A stretch of 10,305 nucleotides of DNA from CAZXVW01 sp964644025 (GTDB lineage Bacteria > Acidobacteriota > Terriglobia > Bryobacterales > Bryobacteraceae), in assembly GCA_964644025.1 (NCBI GenBank), contig CAZXVW010000156.1, positions 1-10,305 of the forward strand, written 5' to 3'. Positions 1 to 6,688 of this stretch are shown piece after piece. Positions within the stretch are counted from its first letter, which is position 1, and every line of letters begins with the position of its first letter. Position numbers and translations under genes: made by a program. The notes below the pieces were generated by a model. That model was given only the letters and a program-made list of their open reading frames with translations, did not search any database and was not told the DNA's origin.

Positions 1-1539
1 TGGCCACGTGCCGGCCTGGGAGCGGAGCTGGCGGATTCGTTCCACCTTCTGCTCCGGGAGCAGTTCGGCTTCCACGTTGGGGATATGAATTTCGCGGGCG
101 ATCGCCTCGGCGGCCTTCCGGCGGTCGCCGGTCAGCATGATCTGGTGGGTGATCTGGAGGTGTTCGAGCTCGTGAACCGCTTCCTTGATGCCGGTGCGCA
201 CGCGGTCCCGCAGCAGGATCGCCCCCGCGAGCCGGTCGTCTTCGGCCACCAGCACGGTGGTGGCGCCCAGCCGGTCCGCCTCCTCGACGAGGGTTTCGGT
301 CTGGCGTATGCCGGCCTGTGCCAGGTAAGCGGGGCTGCCGGCCCGGAGGAGCTTGCCGTCGAGCACGCACTCGGCGCCGCGCCCCGGCAAGATGCGCGCG
401 TTTTCCGGTTCCGGAATGTCGAGGTCCCGCCGTCGCGCTTCTTCGACGATGACGCGGGCGAGCGTGTGGTCCGAGCCTCGCTCGGCCGCAGCCGCCAGCC
501 GCAGCACCTCCTCTTCCGAGCCGGTGACCGGCAGGATCTTGATGATCTCGAATTGGCCCTCGGTTACCGTGCCGGTCTTATCGAAGATCACCGTATCGAT
601 CTTGGAAGCCCGCTGGAGCACTTCGCCGCCGCGGACGAGGATGCCGCGGCGCGCCAGCCCGCCGATAGCCGCGACCATGGCCGTTGGCGTGGCGAGGATG
701 AGCGCACAGGGGCAAGCGACGATCAGCACGGAAACGGTGCGCATCCAGTCATTGGTGAAGTAATAGGTTCCGCCGGCCGCCACCACCAGTGCCGGGAGAA
801 AGTACCTGGCGTAACGGTCCGCCAGCCGCTCCACCGGCGCCTTCCGGTCCTTGGCCTGCTCGACCAGCTTGATCACCCGGGCCAGGGTGGTCTCCGAGCC
901 GGCCCGGCTCACCCGGATGCGCAGCAACCCGTGGCCGTTGAGCGTGCCCGAAAAAACTTCATCGCCCGGCTCCTTGTCGGCCGGCAGGGATTCGCCGGTG
1001 ATCGTGCTCTCATCGATGGCCGAGGAGCCTTGTTCGATGACGCCGTCAGCCGGGATTCGTTCTCCCGCGCGGACCAGGATCAGGTCGCCTTCGAGCAGCG
1101 CCCCGGCGTCCACCTCCACCTCTTCGCCATCGCGCAGCAGCCGGGCGCGGCGGGGCATCTGCTGCACGAAGCGGGTGATGGCCGTCGAGGTGCGCTTGGC
1201 GGCGTAGCCCTCCAGGCCCTCGCCCACCAGCATGATGAACATCGCCTCGGCGGCGGCCAGGTATTCACCCACGGCCAGGGCGGCGATCACGGCCACGCAG
1301 ATGGCCAGGTCGGCGGAGATGCGCTTTTCCAGTAACCCGGAGATGGCGTTGTAGAAGGTCCGGTAACCGGCCACCAGCGCCAGAATCGCCGCCGTGTCGA
1401 CGCCGAACACTGTCTTGATGGTGCCGGCCAGGTTCAACAACAGCAGCACGCCCACGACAGCCGTGAAGCCGAAGTAGCGCCACCGCTGGCTCCGGTCCTC
1501 ATGAACTTCGGTTGAAATTTGGAGCTGATGCTGGTGCAT
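1..1539 (-). CDS. Heavy-metal translocating P1B-type ATPase, 3' end cut by window edge
   Basis: Inner-membrane pump that uses ATP to export soft metal cations. It reads from ATG at 1539 to the window edge: 513 codons, no stop, C-terminus missing. Visible landmarks are membrane segments near residues 20-40, 50-65, 77-112 and 246-262, the actuator TGES at 181-184, the metal-site CPC at 276-278, the phosphorylated D320 in DKTGT, and TGD at 470-472. The GDGxND segment and the last two helices lie outside. There is no N-terminal HMA (CxxC) domain; the protein starts just before the first helix. The family's SEHP motif reads SDHT (356-359), so the proline is replaced. The GE at 106-107 in the fourth helix resembles Zn/Cd/Pb pumps (ZntA/CadA) more than Cu pumps, but the deciding helices are not visible, so the metal is unresolved. 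GGGGAG lies about 4 bases before the ATG. The gene follows GH116 on the same strand after 109 bases; a functional link is not evident. Confidence 0.93.
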   Translation of the reverse strand, partial: MHQHQLQISTEVHEDRSQRWRYFGFTAVVGVLLLLNLAGTIKTVFGVDTAAILALVAGYRTFYNAISGLLEKRISADLAICVAVIAALAVGEYLAAAEAMFIMLVGEGLEGYAAKRTSTAITRFVQQMPRRARLLRDGEEVEVDAGALLEGDLILVRAGERIPADGVIEQGSSAIDESTITGESLPADKEPGDEVFSGTLNGHGLLRIRVSRAGSETTLARVIKLVEQAKDRKAPVERLADRYARYFLPALVVAAGGTYYFTNDWMRTVSVLIVACPCALILATPTAMVAAIGGLARRGILVRGGEVLQRASKIDTVIFDKTGTVTEGQFEIIKILPVTGSEEEVLRLAAAAERGSDHTLARVIVEEARRRDLDIPEPENARILPGRGAECVLDGKLLRAGSPAYLAQAGIRQTETLVEEADRLGATTVLVAEDDRLAGAILLRDRVRTGIKEAVHELEHLQITHQIMLTGDRRKAAEAIAREIHIPNVEAELLPEQKVERIRQLRSQAGTWP

Positions 1540-1648
1540 GTTCTCCCCGACGAAAGCGAACGTCTCTTATTATGACACCGAGACGCGCCGGGCGGTTTGC
1601 CCCCAGCGGAGAGCCGACGCCGTAACCAGCCCGCCCGCTGGCGCGGCT
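1540..1648 (-). promoter_or_regulatory. Leader region of the metal ATPase gene with an inverted repeat
   Basis: This gap separates the GH116 stop codon from the ATPase start. Reading the minus strand, a 5-bp stem with a 6-base loop (CCAGC/GCTGG, 1626-1641) follows the GH116 stop but has no T run, so it is a poor intrinsic terminator. Closer to the ATPase, CGTCTC (1561-1566) and GAGACG (1580-1585) form a 6-bp inverted repeat around 13 bases. Inside it the minus strand reads CATAAT (1569-1574), a fair -10 element, but no convincing -35 stands 16-18 bases upstream. It could be an operator/promoter for a metal-responsive repressor; this is inference from position and symmetry only. It does not match the MerR/ZntR dyad I know. 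Confidence 0.2.
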
Positions 1649-4348
1649 TCAGAGCGCTACCGTCAGCCGCTGGCCGGCCTTCAGCCGCAGGACCGGCGAG
1701 AAGGTAATCTCGATTCCGGCGGCCGTCTTTTTCGCCGCTGCTGTTAACGGCTTGTTGTCGAGCCGTGCGCTGACCTTGGCCCCGCCGGTAAGAGCCAGCC
1801 CGAGGGTCTTCAACTCGAGCGAGCCTTCCGTCACCATCAGCTCCGCCCGCTGCCCGGATGCCGAGCGCTGCTGGGAAAAGGTACCCCAGCCGGTACCGGC
1901 GGACCAGAATGTACGAAACGTCTCCTGGTTCGGGCGGGGATGAAATGCCATTGTGCGGCTCACCGCGGAAAACAAAAATCCAGAAAGCGCCGGAATCAAG
2001 GCCCAACTCGCCATGGCGCGGGCGTAGTGATGCCCGCACTCCTGCTCGTTCCAGGGATTGCGCCGTTGTCCATCAAACCGCTGCCGCACCGCCGTGACCA
2101 CCTTCAGGCCTTCCTCGATCATCCCCTCGGAAAACAGGTGTGCGGCGAGCTGGTATTCCGACCCGGTCCACATCTCCTGGTAGAACCAGAAGGGAAACGC
2201 GGGAGGTTTGCCTTTCGGGTAGCTGCACATCAGTACGGCGGCTTCGTCATTCAGCGCGAAGACCCGCTCGACCGATTCGTGCTTGACCAGGTTGTCGCGG
2301 AAGTTATAGCGCATGATGGCGCGCAGGCTCGCCCGCACATTGTTCTTGTCGAGCAGGTACCCAAGGCCGAGCACGTGAGCGATCGATTGGCCGAGAAGCT
2401 GATCGATCAGGCACCCGTCGCCGGCCTGGTGGACCGGGTCCTCGGGCCGTTGCCGGTTGCCGGGCCCGCCCATCAGCCCTTTCCGGATCCGGTCCCGGGC
2501 GATGGGCCGGATCTGTTGAACATAGTGGTCGCCGGCGAAGAGGTTTTCGTCCATCCACCGCCGGCCCCGCTCGAACAGTTCCCGGCAGCGGGCGGCGAAC
2601 GAGTCGTCCCCGCAGGCGCGGGCCATCTTCTCGGCCGCGCGGAGGGCACCCAGGTACAGGCCCGTGCACAAGGGGTTCGGGCCGAAAAACTCGATGTCGT
2701 AGGTGTTGTGCTGCACGCCTTCCATCACCCCGTCCTGGTCGGCGTCCCAACTGTTTTCCAGCCAGCAAAACGCCAGCGCCTTTTTCGCCCTGGGCCAGAT
2801 TCGGCGAAGCCATTCCGTGTCACCGGAGAGCTGCCATTCCCGGTACAGGCGCATCACGGCACCCATTTGACCGTCGGCGGCGGCCAGACCCGTCCGCTCG
2901 ATGCCGGGCGGCAGGAGCTGGCGGAAGCTCATTAACCCCTGTTCGTCAAGCGCCGGTCCGAACTCGCTCTCGCGCATGTTCCGCGCCAGCGGGGGAAACA
3001 GAAAGCCAGTGGCCTGCTCGTAGTTCCAAACGTGGGTGCAGTTGCCGAAACAGCAGCCGGCATCATCCCGGCAGCCCTCGAATCCGTAAAAGTTGCCGTC
3101 CGCGGTCCGGAAGCAGGTATTGGTCCGGAGGGTGGAAATGTTACTCATCGCCGCGTCGAGGACCACCGGCGGCAGCGTGCTTTCCTTTACCGTTTGAACG
3201 AACCGCCGGGTCCTTGCCTCCAGTGACGGCAGATTTTCCGCGGCCTGCTCGGCCGCCTCCCAGGCATCGCGGAACTGCGTGCAGTAGTAGTTGCCGATCA
3301 GGTCATGTTCATGACCTTTCGCTCCTCGCCAGCCGCAGCGCGCTGGGGTGCGGTTGGGGAAGTGCCAGCTCAGCAGGAAGGTGAATACGGCTTCGCTCCC
3401 GGCGGCGATTCGCTTCCCCACGCAGAGGGAGCTGATGCGGCTCCGGCCGGCCTCGCCGGGTTCGGTAAGCCGGCCGTCGTCCTTGAAATCATTCCAAAAG
3501 GTGAGGGCCCAATCCCGGGAGAACGGGCCATGCCATCTCCTCAGATGGGTGATCTCCGCCGGCCCTTCGTCGTTCCGCAGTGCCACGGCAAACGTGCCCC
3601 AGAGGGGGTCCTTCTCGCCGAGGAAGGGATCCGAGAGCAGCAGGCCGGTGATTGCTTTCCCTTTCCGCAGCTCACACTGGTGCCCCTGGCCCCCGGCGGG
3701 ATTCTGCTGGCTATAAGCGATGGACACCGTGGCGGCTTCGCTGCCCGTATTGCGGACCGTGTAGCGGAGCACGGCCACCGGGAAACTCGAGGCGTCCACA
3801 TCGAGCGGCACCATCGGGTTGAACGCCTCCAAGCTCACCGAGACGGGGAAGTCGTCATCAAGGAACCGGATCCGCGCGAAGGGATAGTCGCCTTCGAATT
3901 CCGCTTCGGCGAAACGAGGCAGCCCGGGCAAATTGTAGAAACCGAGCCCGCGCCAGAGGCCGGGCCTCTGGTAAGGGGGCAGAATGCGCCGTTCGAGCAC
4001 CCGGGCGTCGGGGAGCTGCGACCCTGCTTGCGCCCGGATGGCAAAGAAGCCGAACTGCGGGGAGTCGCCCTTGCCGGGACGGTTGAAGATCTCCCAGTCG
4101 CGAAGCTGTCCCCGGCCGCCGAGAGAAATCGTGCCCGTCCCGATTCCGCCCAGCGGAAAGGCGATCTGGCTGAGACTCGCCCCGGTGAAGCGGCGCGGGT
4201 ACCCCTCGCCTCCCAGGCGTGTCCGGGCCTCGGTGCTCTGTTGGCCGGCGGCCGTCCCGGGTGCCGCGCCCGGCAACAGCGCTGCTCCACCGGCCACGTT
4301 GGTGACGAAACGGCGCCGGGTCACTTTGTCTTGTTGGTTGTCAGCCAT
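1649..4348 (-). CDS. Tat-exported GH116 family glycoside hydrolase (DUF608; GBA2-like)
   Basis: Probable exported beta-glycosidase of the GH116 family, which includes human GBA2 and Thermoanaerobacterium TxGH116. I chose ATG 4348 (899 aa): GGAG lies 8 bases upstream and a Tat signal follows at once (TRRRFV at residues 10-15, hydrophobic stretch to about 34). The frame stays open upstream to 4579, but those starts lack a ribosome site and would run into the divergent gene. The N-terminal beta domain spans about 55-330 and carries the PLGGIGTGT hallmark near 65. The alpha-barrel catalytic domain spans about 383-788, with FEG (E424), which aligns by eye with the GH116 nucleophile, DADQDGVMEG (535-544), QHNTYD (546-551), DQLLGQ (649-654), and NPWNE plus HYARAMASW (from 764). 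A short beta-rich tail follows. Odd points: a Cys-rich insertion directly after FEG, and H where GBA2 has the first D of DQTYD. Family call secure; substrate unknown. Confidence 0.9.
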   Translation of the reverse strand: MADNQQDKVTRRRFVTNVAGGAALLPGAAPGTAAGQQSTEARTRLGGEGYPRRFTGASLSQIAFPLGGIGTGTISLGGRGQLRDWEIFNRPGKGDSPQFGFFAIRAQAGSQLPDARVLERRILPPYQRPGLWRGLGFYNLPGLPRFAEAEFEGDYPFARIRFLDDDFPVSVSLEAFNPMVPLDVDASSFPVAVLRYTVRNTGSEAATVSIAYSQQNPAGGQGHQCELRKGKAITGLLLSDPFLGEKDPLWGTFAVALRNDEGPAEITHLRRWHGPFSRDWALTFWNDFKDDGRLTEPGEAGRSRISSLCVGKRIAAGSEAVFTFLLSWHFPNRTPARCGWRGAKGHEHDLIGNYYCTQFRDAWEAAEQAAENLPSLEARTRRFVQTVKESTLPPVVLDAAMSNISTLRTNTCFRTADGNFYGFEGCRDDAGCCFGNCTHVWNYEQATGFLFPPLARNMRESEFGPALDEQGLMSFRQLLPPGIERTGLAAADGQMGAVMRLYREWQLSGDTEWLRRIWPRAKKALAFCWLENSWDADQDGVMEGVQHNTYDIEFFGPNPLCTGLYLGALRAAEKMARACGDDSFAARCRELFERGRRWMDENLFAGDHYVQQIRPIARDRIRKGLMGGPGNRQRPEDPVHQAGDGCLIDQLLGQSIAHVLGLGYLLDKNNVRASLRAIMRYNFRDNLVKHESVERVFALNDEAAVLMCSYPKGKPPAFPFWFYQEMWTGSEYQLAAHLFSEGMIEEGLKVVTAVRQRFDGQRRNPWNEQECGHHYARAMASWALIPALSGFLFSAVSRTMAFHPRPNQETFRTFWSAGTGWGTFSQQRSASGQRAELMVTEGSLELKTLGLALTGGAKVSARLDNKPLTAAAKKTAAGIEITFSPVLRLKAGQRLTVAL

Positions 4349-4451
4349 GGATCGATCTCCGGATGTCATTCTATCGATTTCCGGGCTTTCGGGAGGGCGG
4401 GCGGCCGCCGGCGCCGCTGGTTTCGGTTTATGATGCATCCAGGAGGAACTG
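4349..4451. promoter_or_regulatory. Divergent intergenic region between GH116 and TIM-barrel genes
   Basis: These 103 bases must hold the start signals of both divergent genes. On the GH116 side the minus strand has GGAG 8 bases before its ATG. Two copies of the palindrome ATCGAT (4351-4356 and 4373-4378) sit 22 bp apart, about two helical turns. The middle (about 4391-4420) is a GC-rich block with GCGGCCGC-like symmetry. On the plus side TATGAT (4429-4434) resembles a -10 element, but it lies so close to the ribosome site at 4441 that the leader would be nearly absent, and no -35 is visible. Promoter placement is therefore uncertain. Confidence 0.35.
4441..4446 (+). promoter_or_regulatory. 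Strong ribosome binding site AGGAGG
   Basis: A perfect Shine-Dalgarno hexamer lies 5 bases before ATG 4452 and fixes the start of the TIM-barrel gene. It is the strongest ribosome binding site in the window. Confidence 0.85.
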
Positions 4452-5381
4452 ATGATTTCCCGGCGAGAATTGCTTGCGGGTTCCGCGCTGGCCGTCACCG
4501 CTTGCCAGGCGGCGGGAGAGCGGAATGATGCCAGGGAGACCGCCGCCGCCGGCCGGCGGATCCGTTTGGCCGTCTCCACGTACTCCTACTGGCATTTTCG
4601 GGGAAAGAAGTACCCCTGCGAAAAGGTGATCGAGAACGCTGCCCGCATCGGCTTCGACGGCGTCGAGATCCTCCATCGCCAGATGGAGGACGAAAGCGTT
4701 CCCTACATGAACAGGCTCAAGCGGCTCGCTTTTGCGAACGGGTTGGACCTCGTGATGCTCTCAATTCACCAGGACTTCGTCGATCCGGACCCGGCCCAGC
4801 GCCTCCAGGCAGTCGAGCACACCAAGCACTGCATCGACCTGGCCTCGCAAATGGGGATTCCCTGCATCCGGCTCAACTCGGGCCGGTGGAACACGATCCG
4901 GTCCTTCGATGACCTGATGGCCGCTGGCGGCGTCGAGCCCCCATTGCCTGGCTACACTGACGAGGACGCCTTCACGTGGTGCATCGACGCCATCGAGAAA
5001 TGCGTCCCTCACGCCGAGCACGCCGGTGTCGTCATGGCGCTGGAGAACCACTGGGGCCTGACCACCAAACCGGAGAACGTGCTGCGAATCTGGGAAGCGG
5101 TGAAGTCGCCGTGGCTGGGCATCAACATGGATACCGGCAACTATACCGGCGATCCCTACACGGGGATGCAAGTGCTGGCGCCCCACGCCACCATCGTCCA
5201 GGCGAAAACGTATTACGGGGGCGGGGAGTGGTACACTCTGGAGCTGGATTACCAGCGGGTGGCCCGCATTCTGCACGAGGCTGGATTCACCGGTTACGTT
5301 TCGCTTGAAATGGAAGGCAAGGAGTCCCCCGAAAGCGCTGTTCCCAAGAGTTACGCCGTCTTGCGGGAAGCCTTCGGATGA
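4452..5381 (+). CDS. Tat-signal sugar phosphate isomerase/epimerase-like TIM-barrel lipoprotein
   Basis: A 309-aa protein of the xylose isomerase-like TIM-barrel superfamily (AP_endonuc_2 fold), which includes sugar isomerases, epimerases and 3-keto-sugar processing enzymes. The N-terminus reads SRRELLAG (3-10), a twin-arginine signal, and ends in VTAC (15-18), a plausible lipobox with C18, so the mature protein is probably a membrane-anchored extracytoplasmic lipoprotein. The barrel begins near residue 38 (LAVSTYSYW). Likely metal ligands are E198 (ALENHWG), D227 (NMDTGNY) and E286 (SLEMEG); the position that is usually His in H-x-K is Q250 (VQAKTYYGGG). An exported member is unlikely to use phosphorylated sugars, so the usual database name may mislead. 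It is divergent from the exported GH116 hydrolase, suggesting both act on the same glycoside or its product. The exact reaction cannot be read from sequence. Confidence 0.85.
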   Translation: MISRRELLAGSALAVTACQAAGERNDARETAAAGRRIRLAVSTYSYWHFRGKKYPCEKVIENAARIGFDGVEILHRQMEDESVPYMNRLKRLAFANGLDLVMLSIHQDFVDPDPAQRLQAVEHTKHCIDLASQMGIPCIRLNSGRWNTIRSFDDLMAAGGVEPPLPGYTDEDAFTWCIDAIEKCVPHAEHAGVVMALENHWGLTTKPENVLRIWEAVKSPWLGINMDTGNYTGDPYTGMQVLAPHATIVQAKTYYGGGEWYTLELDYQRVARILHEAGFTGYVSLEMEGKESPESAVPKSYAVLREAFG

Positions 5382-5417
5382 TTTCCGGAGGCTGGTTCCC
5401 GCCGCGCGCCGCGGCGA

Positions 5418-5433
5418 GCCGGCCCCTGCCGGC
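5418..5433 (+). terminator. GC-rich hairpin between the TIM-barrel gene and ribBA
   Basis: GCCGGC, a CCCT loop and a second GCCGGC form a perfect 6-bp stem. No T run follows, so this is at best a weak pause or terminator, and in a sequence this GC-rich it may be chance. The surrounding 86-base gap is otherwise featureless apart from the ribBA ribosome site. No FMN riboswitch fits here: the gap is too short and the conserved RFN blocks are not seen. Confidence 0.2.
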
Positions 5434-5467
5434 CGGCCTGCTCGGCTATCATTGAAGGTAAACCAAC

Positions 5468-6604
5468 ATGCCGTTTGCGTCCATTGCCGAGGCCGTCGAG
5501 GATTTCCGCCACGGCAAGATGCTGGTTGTCGTCGATGACGAAGACCGCGAAAACGAGGGCGACCTGACGGTAGCGGCCGAGAAGGTTACCCCGGAGATCA
5601 TCAACTTCATGGCCAAGCACGGCCGGGGGCTGATCTGTCTTGCGTTGAGCGAGGAGCGCTGCGACGAGCTCAACCTGCCGTTGATGTCACAGAACAACAC
5701 CTCCCGCTTCGGGACGGCCTTCTGCGAGGCCATCGACGCCAGGGAGGGAGTGACCACCGGCATTTCGGCCGCCGACCGGGCGCGGACGATTCAAGTGGCG
5801 ATGGACCCAAACACCGGGCCCCATGACCTGGCCCGCCCGGGTCATGTCTTTCCGCTTCGCGCCCGCACCGGGGGCGTCCTGGTCCGGGCCGGACAGACCG
5901 AGGCCGCGGTTGACCTGGCCCGTCTGGCCGGGCTGAGGCCCGGCGGTGTCATCTGCGAGGTGATGAATGACGACGGCACGATGGCCCGGGTGCCGCAACT
6001 GGAACAGTTCTGCGCGGCGCACAACCTGAAGCTGGTCTCGGTGGCCGACATTATCCGTTATCGTCTCCTGACCGAACGCTTCGTGCGGCGGAAGGCCGAG
6101 GGCACGCTGCGGAACGAATTCGGCGAGTTCCACACCATCGCTTATTCCTCGATCATTGACCCGGAAATTCACCTGGCGCTGGTGCTCGGCGACGTGCGAT
6201 CCCGGGAAGTGGTCTCCGTGCGCATGCATACGCATTGCGTCTACGGCGACGTGTTCGGCTCGGCTGCGTGCAACTGTGCCAACCTGATCCGATTGTCGCT
6301 CAGACGCATCGCCCGCGAAGGCGCCGGTGTGCTGGTCTACCTGCATGAAAGCGGCCCCGGCGTGCGGATTCTCCCGGCGGCGGAGGAAGGGCAGCCTAAA
6401 CGCCTGGTCCCTCACGGGCGCACGTTCCAGCACTACACGACGCCGGGGGGCCAGCGGCTGCTGCAGTACGAGGCCGGCATCGGCGCCCAGATCCTTTCCG
6501 ACCTCGGGTTGCACAAGATCCGCCTACTGACGAACCACCCGCGCAAGATCGTGGGCCTGGAAGGATTCGGCATCGAAATCGTCGAGCAGGCGCCGGTCTC
6601 GTAG
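5468..6604 (+). CDS. ribBA: RibBA: DHBP synthase fused to a degenerate GTP cyclohydrolase II domain
   Basis: Cytoplasmic riboflavin-pathway protein of 378 aa. The N-terminal half (about 1-200) is 3,4-dihydroxy-2-butanone-4-phosphate synthase, which converts ribulose 5-phosphate to the four-carbon precursor. It shows DDEDRENEGD (23-32), GVTTGISAADR (94-104), PGHVFPL (124-130) and CEVMNDDG (163-170). The usual GHTEA is GQTEA (Q143). The C-terminal half (about 207-378) is a GTP cyclohydrolase II fold. It keeps the zinc cysteines C257, C268 and C270 with the E. coli RibA spacing, and GIGAQIL and RLLTN. The segment that should carry RQEGRGIGL and the D-x-R catalytic pair is replaced by HESGPGVR (293-300) and an unrelated stretch to about 335. 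This half may therefore be inactive or altered, like the RibX type. AAGG about 9 bases upstream supports ATG 5468. The operon position with neighbours is not informative. Confidence 0.93.
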   Translation: MPFASIAEAVEDFRHGKMLVVVDDEDRENEGDLTVAAEKVTPEIINFMAKHGRGLICLALSEERCDELNLPLMSQNNTSRFGTAFCEAIDAREGVTTGISAADRARTIQVAMDPNTGPHDLARPGHVFPLRARTGGVLVRAGQTEAAVDLARLAGLRPGGVICEVMNDDGTMARVPQLEQFCAAHNLKLVSVADIIRYRLLTERFVRRKAEGTLRNEFGEFHTIAYSSIIDPEIHLALVLGDVRSREVVSVRMHTHCVYGDVFGSAACNCANLIRLSLRRIAREGAGVLVYLHESGPGVRILPAAEEGQPKRLVPHGRTFQHYTTPGGQRLLQYEAGIGAQILSDLGLHKIRLLTNHPRKIVGLEGFGIEIVEQAPVS

Positions 6605-6641
6605 CTGGGGCTCGCGCCGCCACAGCGCCCGTGAGCCTCGG
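6605..6641 (+). terminator. Stable hairpin directly after the ribBA stop codon
   Basis: Bases 6605-6616 pair with 6630-6641 over 12 positions (three G-U wobbles) around a 13-base loop, starting immediately after the TAG. No T tract follows, so it does not look like a classical intrinsic terminator. It may stabilise the ribBA message end, attenuate read-through into lolA, or simply reflect high GC. Confidence 0.3.
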
Positions 6642-6688
6642 GCCGGGGACGCTTCAGGAAGCTGATTTGGCCGCAACCATTCAACGCC

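Noticed and set aside
85..1335. 416-codon plus-strand ORF opposite the metal ATPase
   Set aside because: The minus strand here encodes TGES, CPC, DKTGT and TGD in one unbroken frame. The plus ORF shows no domain and follows the antisense codon pattern.
4429..4434. TATGAT as the promoter -10 of the TIM-barrel gene
   Set aside because: It would start the transcript at about the ribosome site, and no -35 box is visible at the right distance. It is mentioned only as part of the intergenic region.
1940..4528. Long plus-strand ORFs (331 and 407 codons) opposite the GH116 gene
   Set aside because: They are antisense to a gene with clear family motifs, lack recognisable domains and ribosome sites, and are rich in Arg/Pro/Gly as expected for shadows of GC-rich codons.
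4349..4579. N-terminal extension of the GH116 protein to the upstream ATG at 4579
   Set aside because: It would overlap the divergent TIM-barrel gene and place 77 residues before an obvious Tat signal. ATG 4348 has its own ribosome site.
5382..5467. Possible FMN riboswitch before ribBA
   Set aside because: The gap is only 86 bases and shows none of the conserved RFN blocks, just a short GC hairpin.
5687..6514. 275-codon minus-strand ORF opposite ribBA, and a 315-codon one at 6524-7471 opposite lolA
   Set aside because: Both lie antisense to genes with intact family signatures, and their translations contain no recognisable domain.
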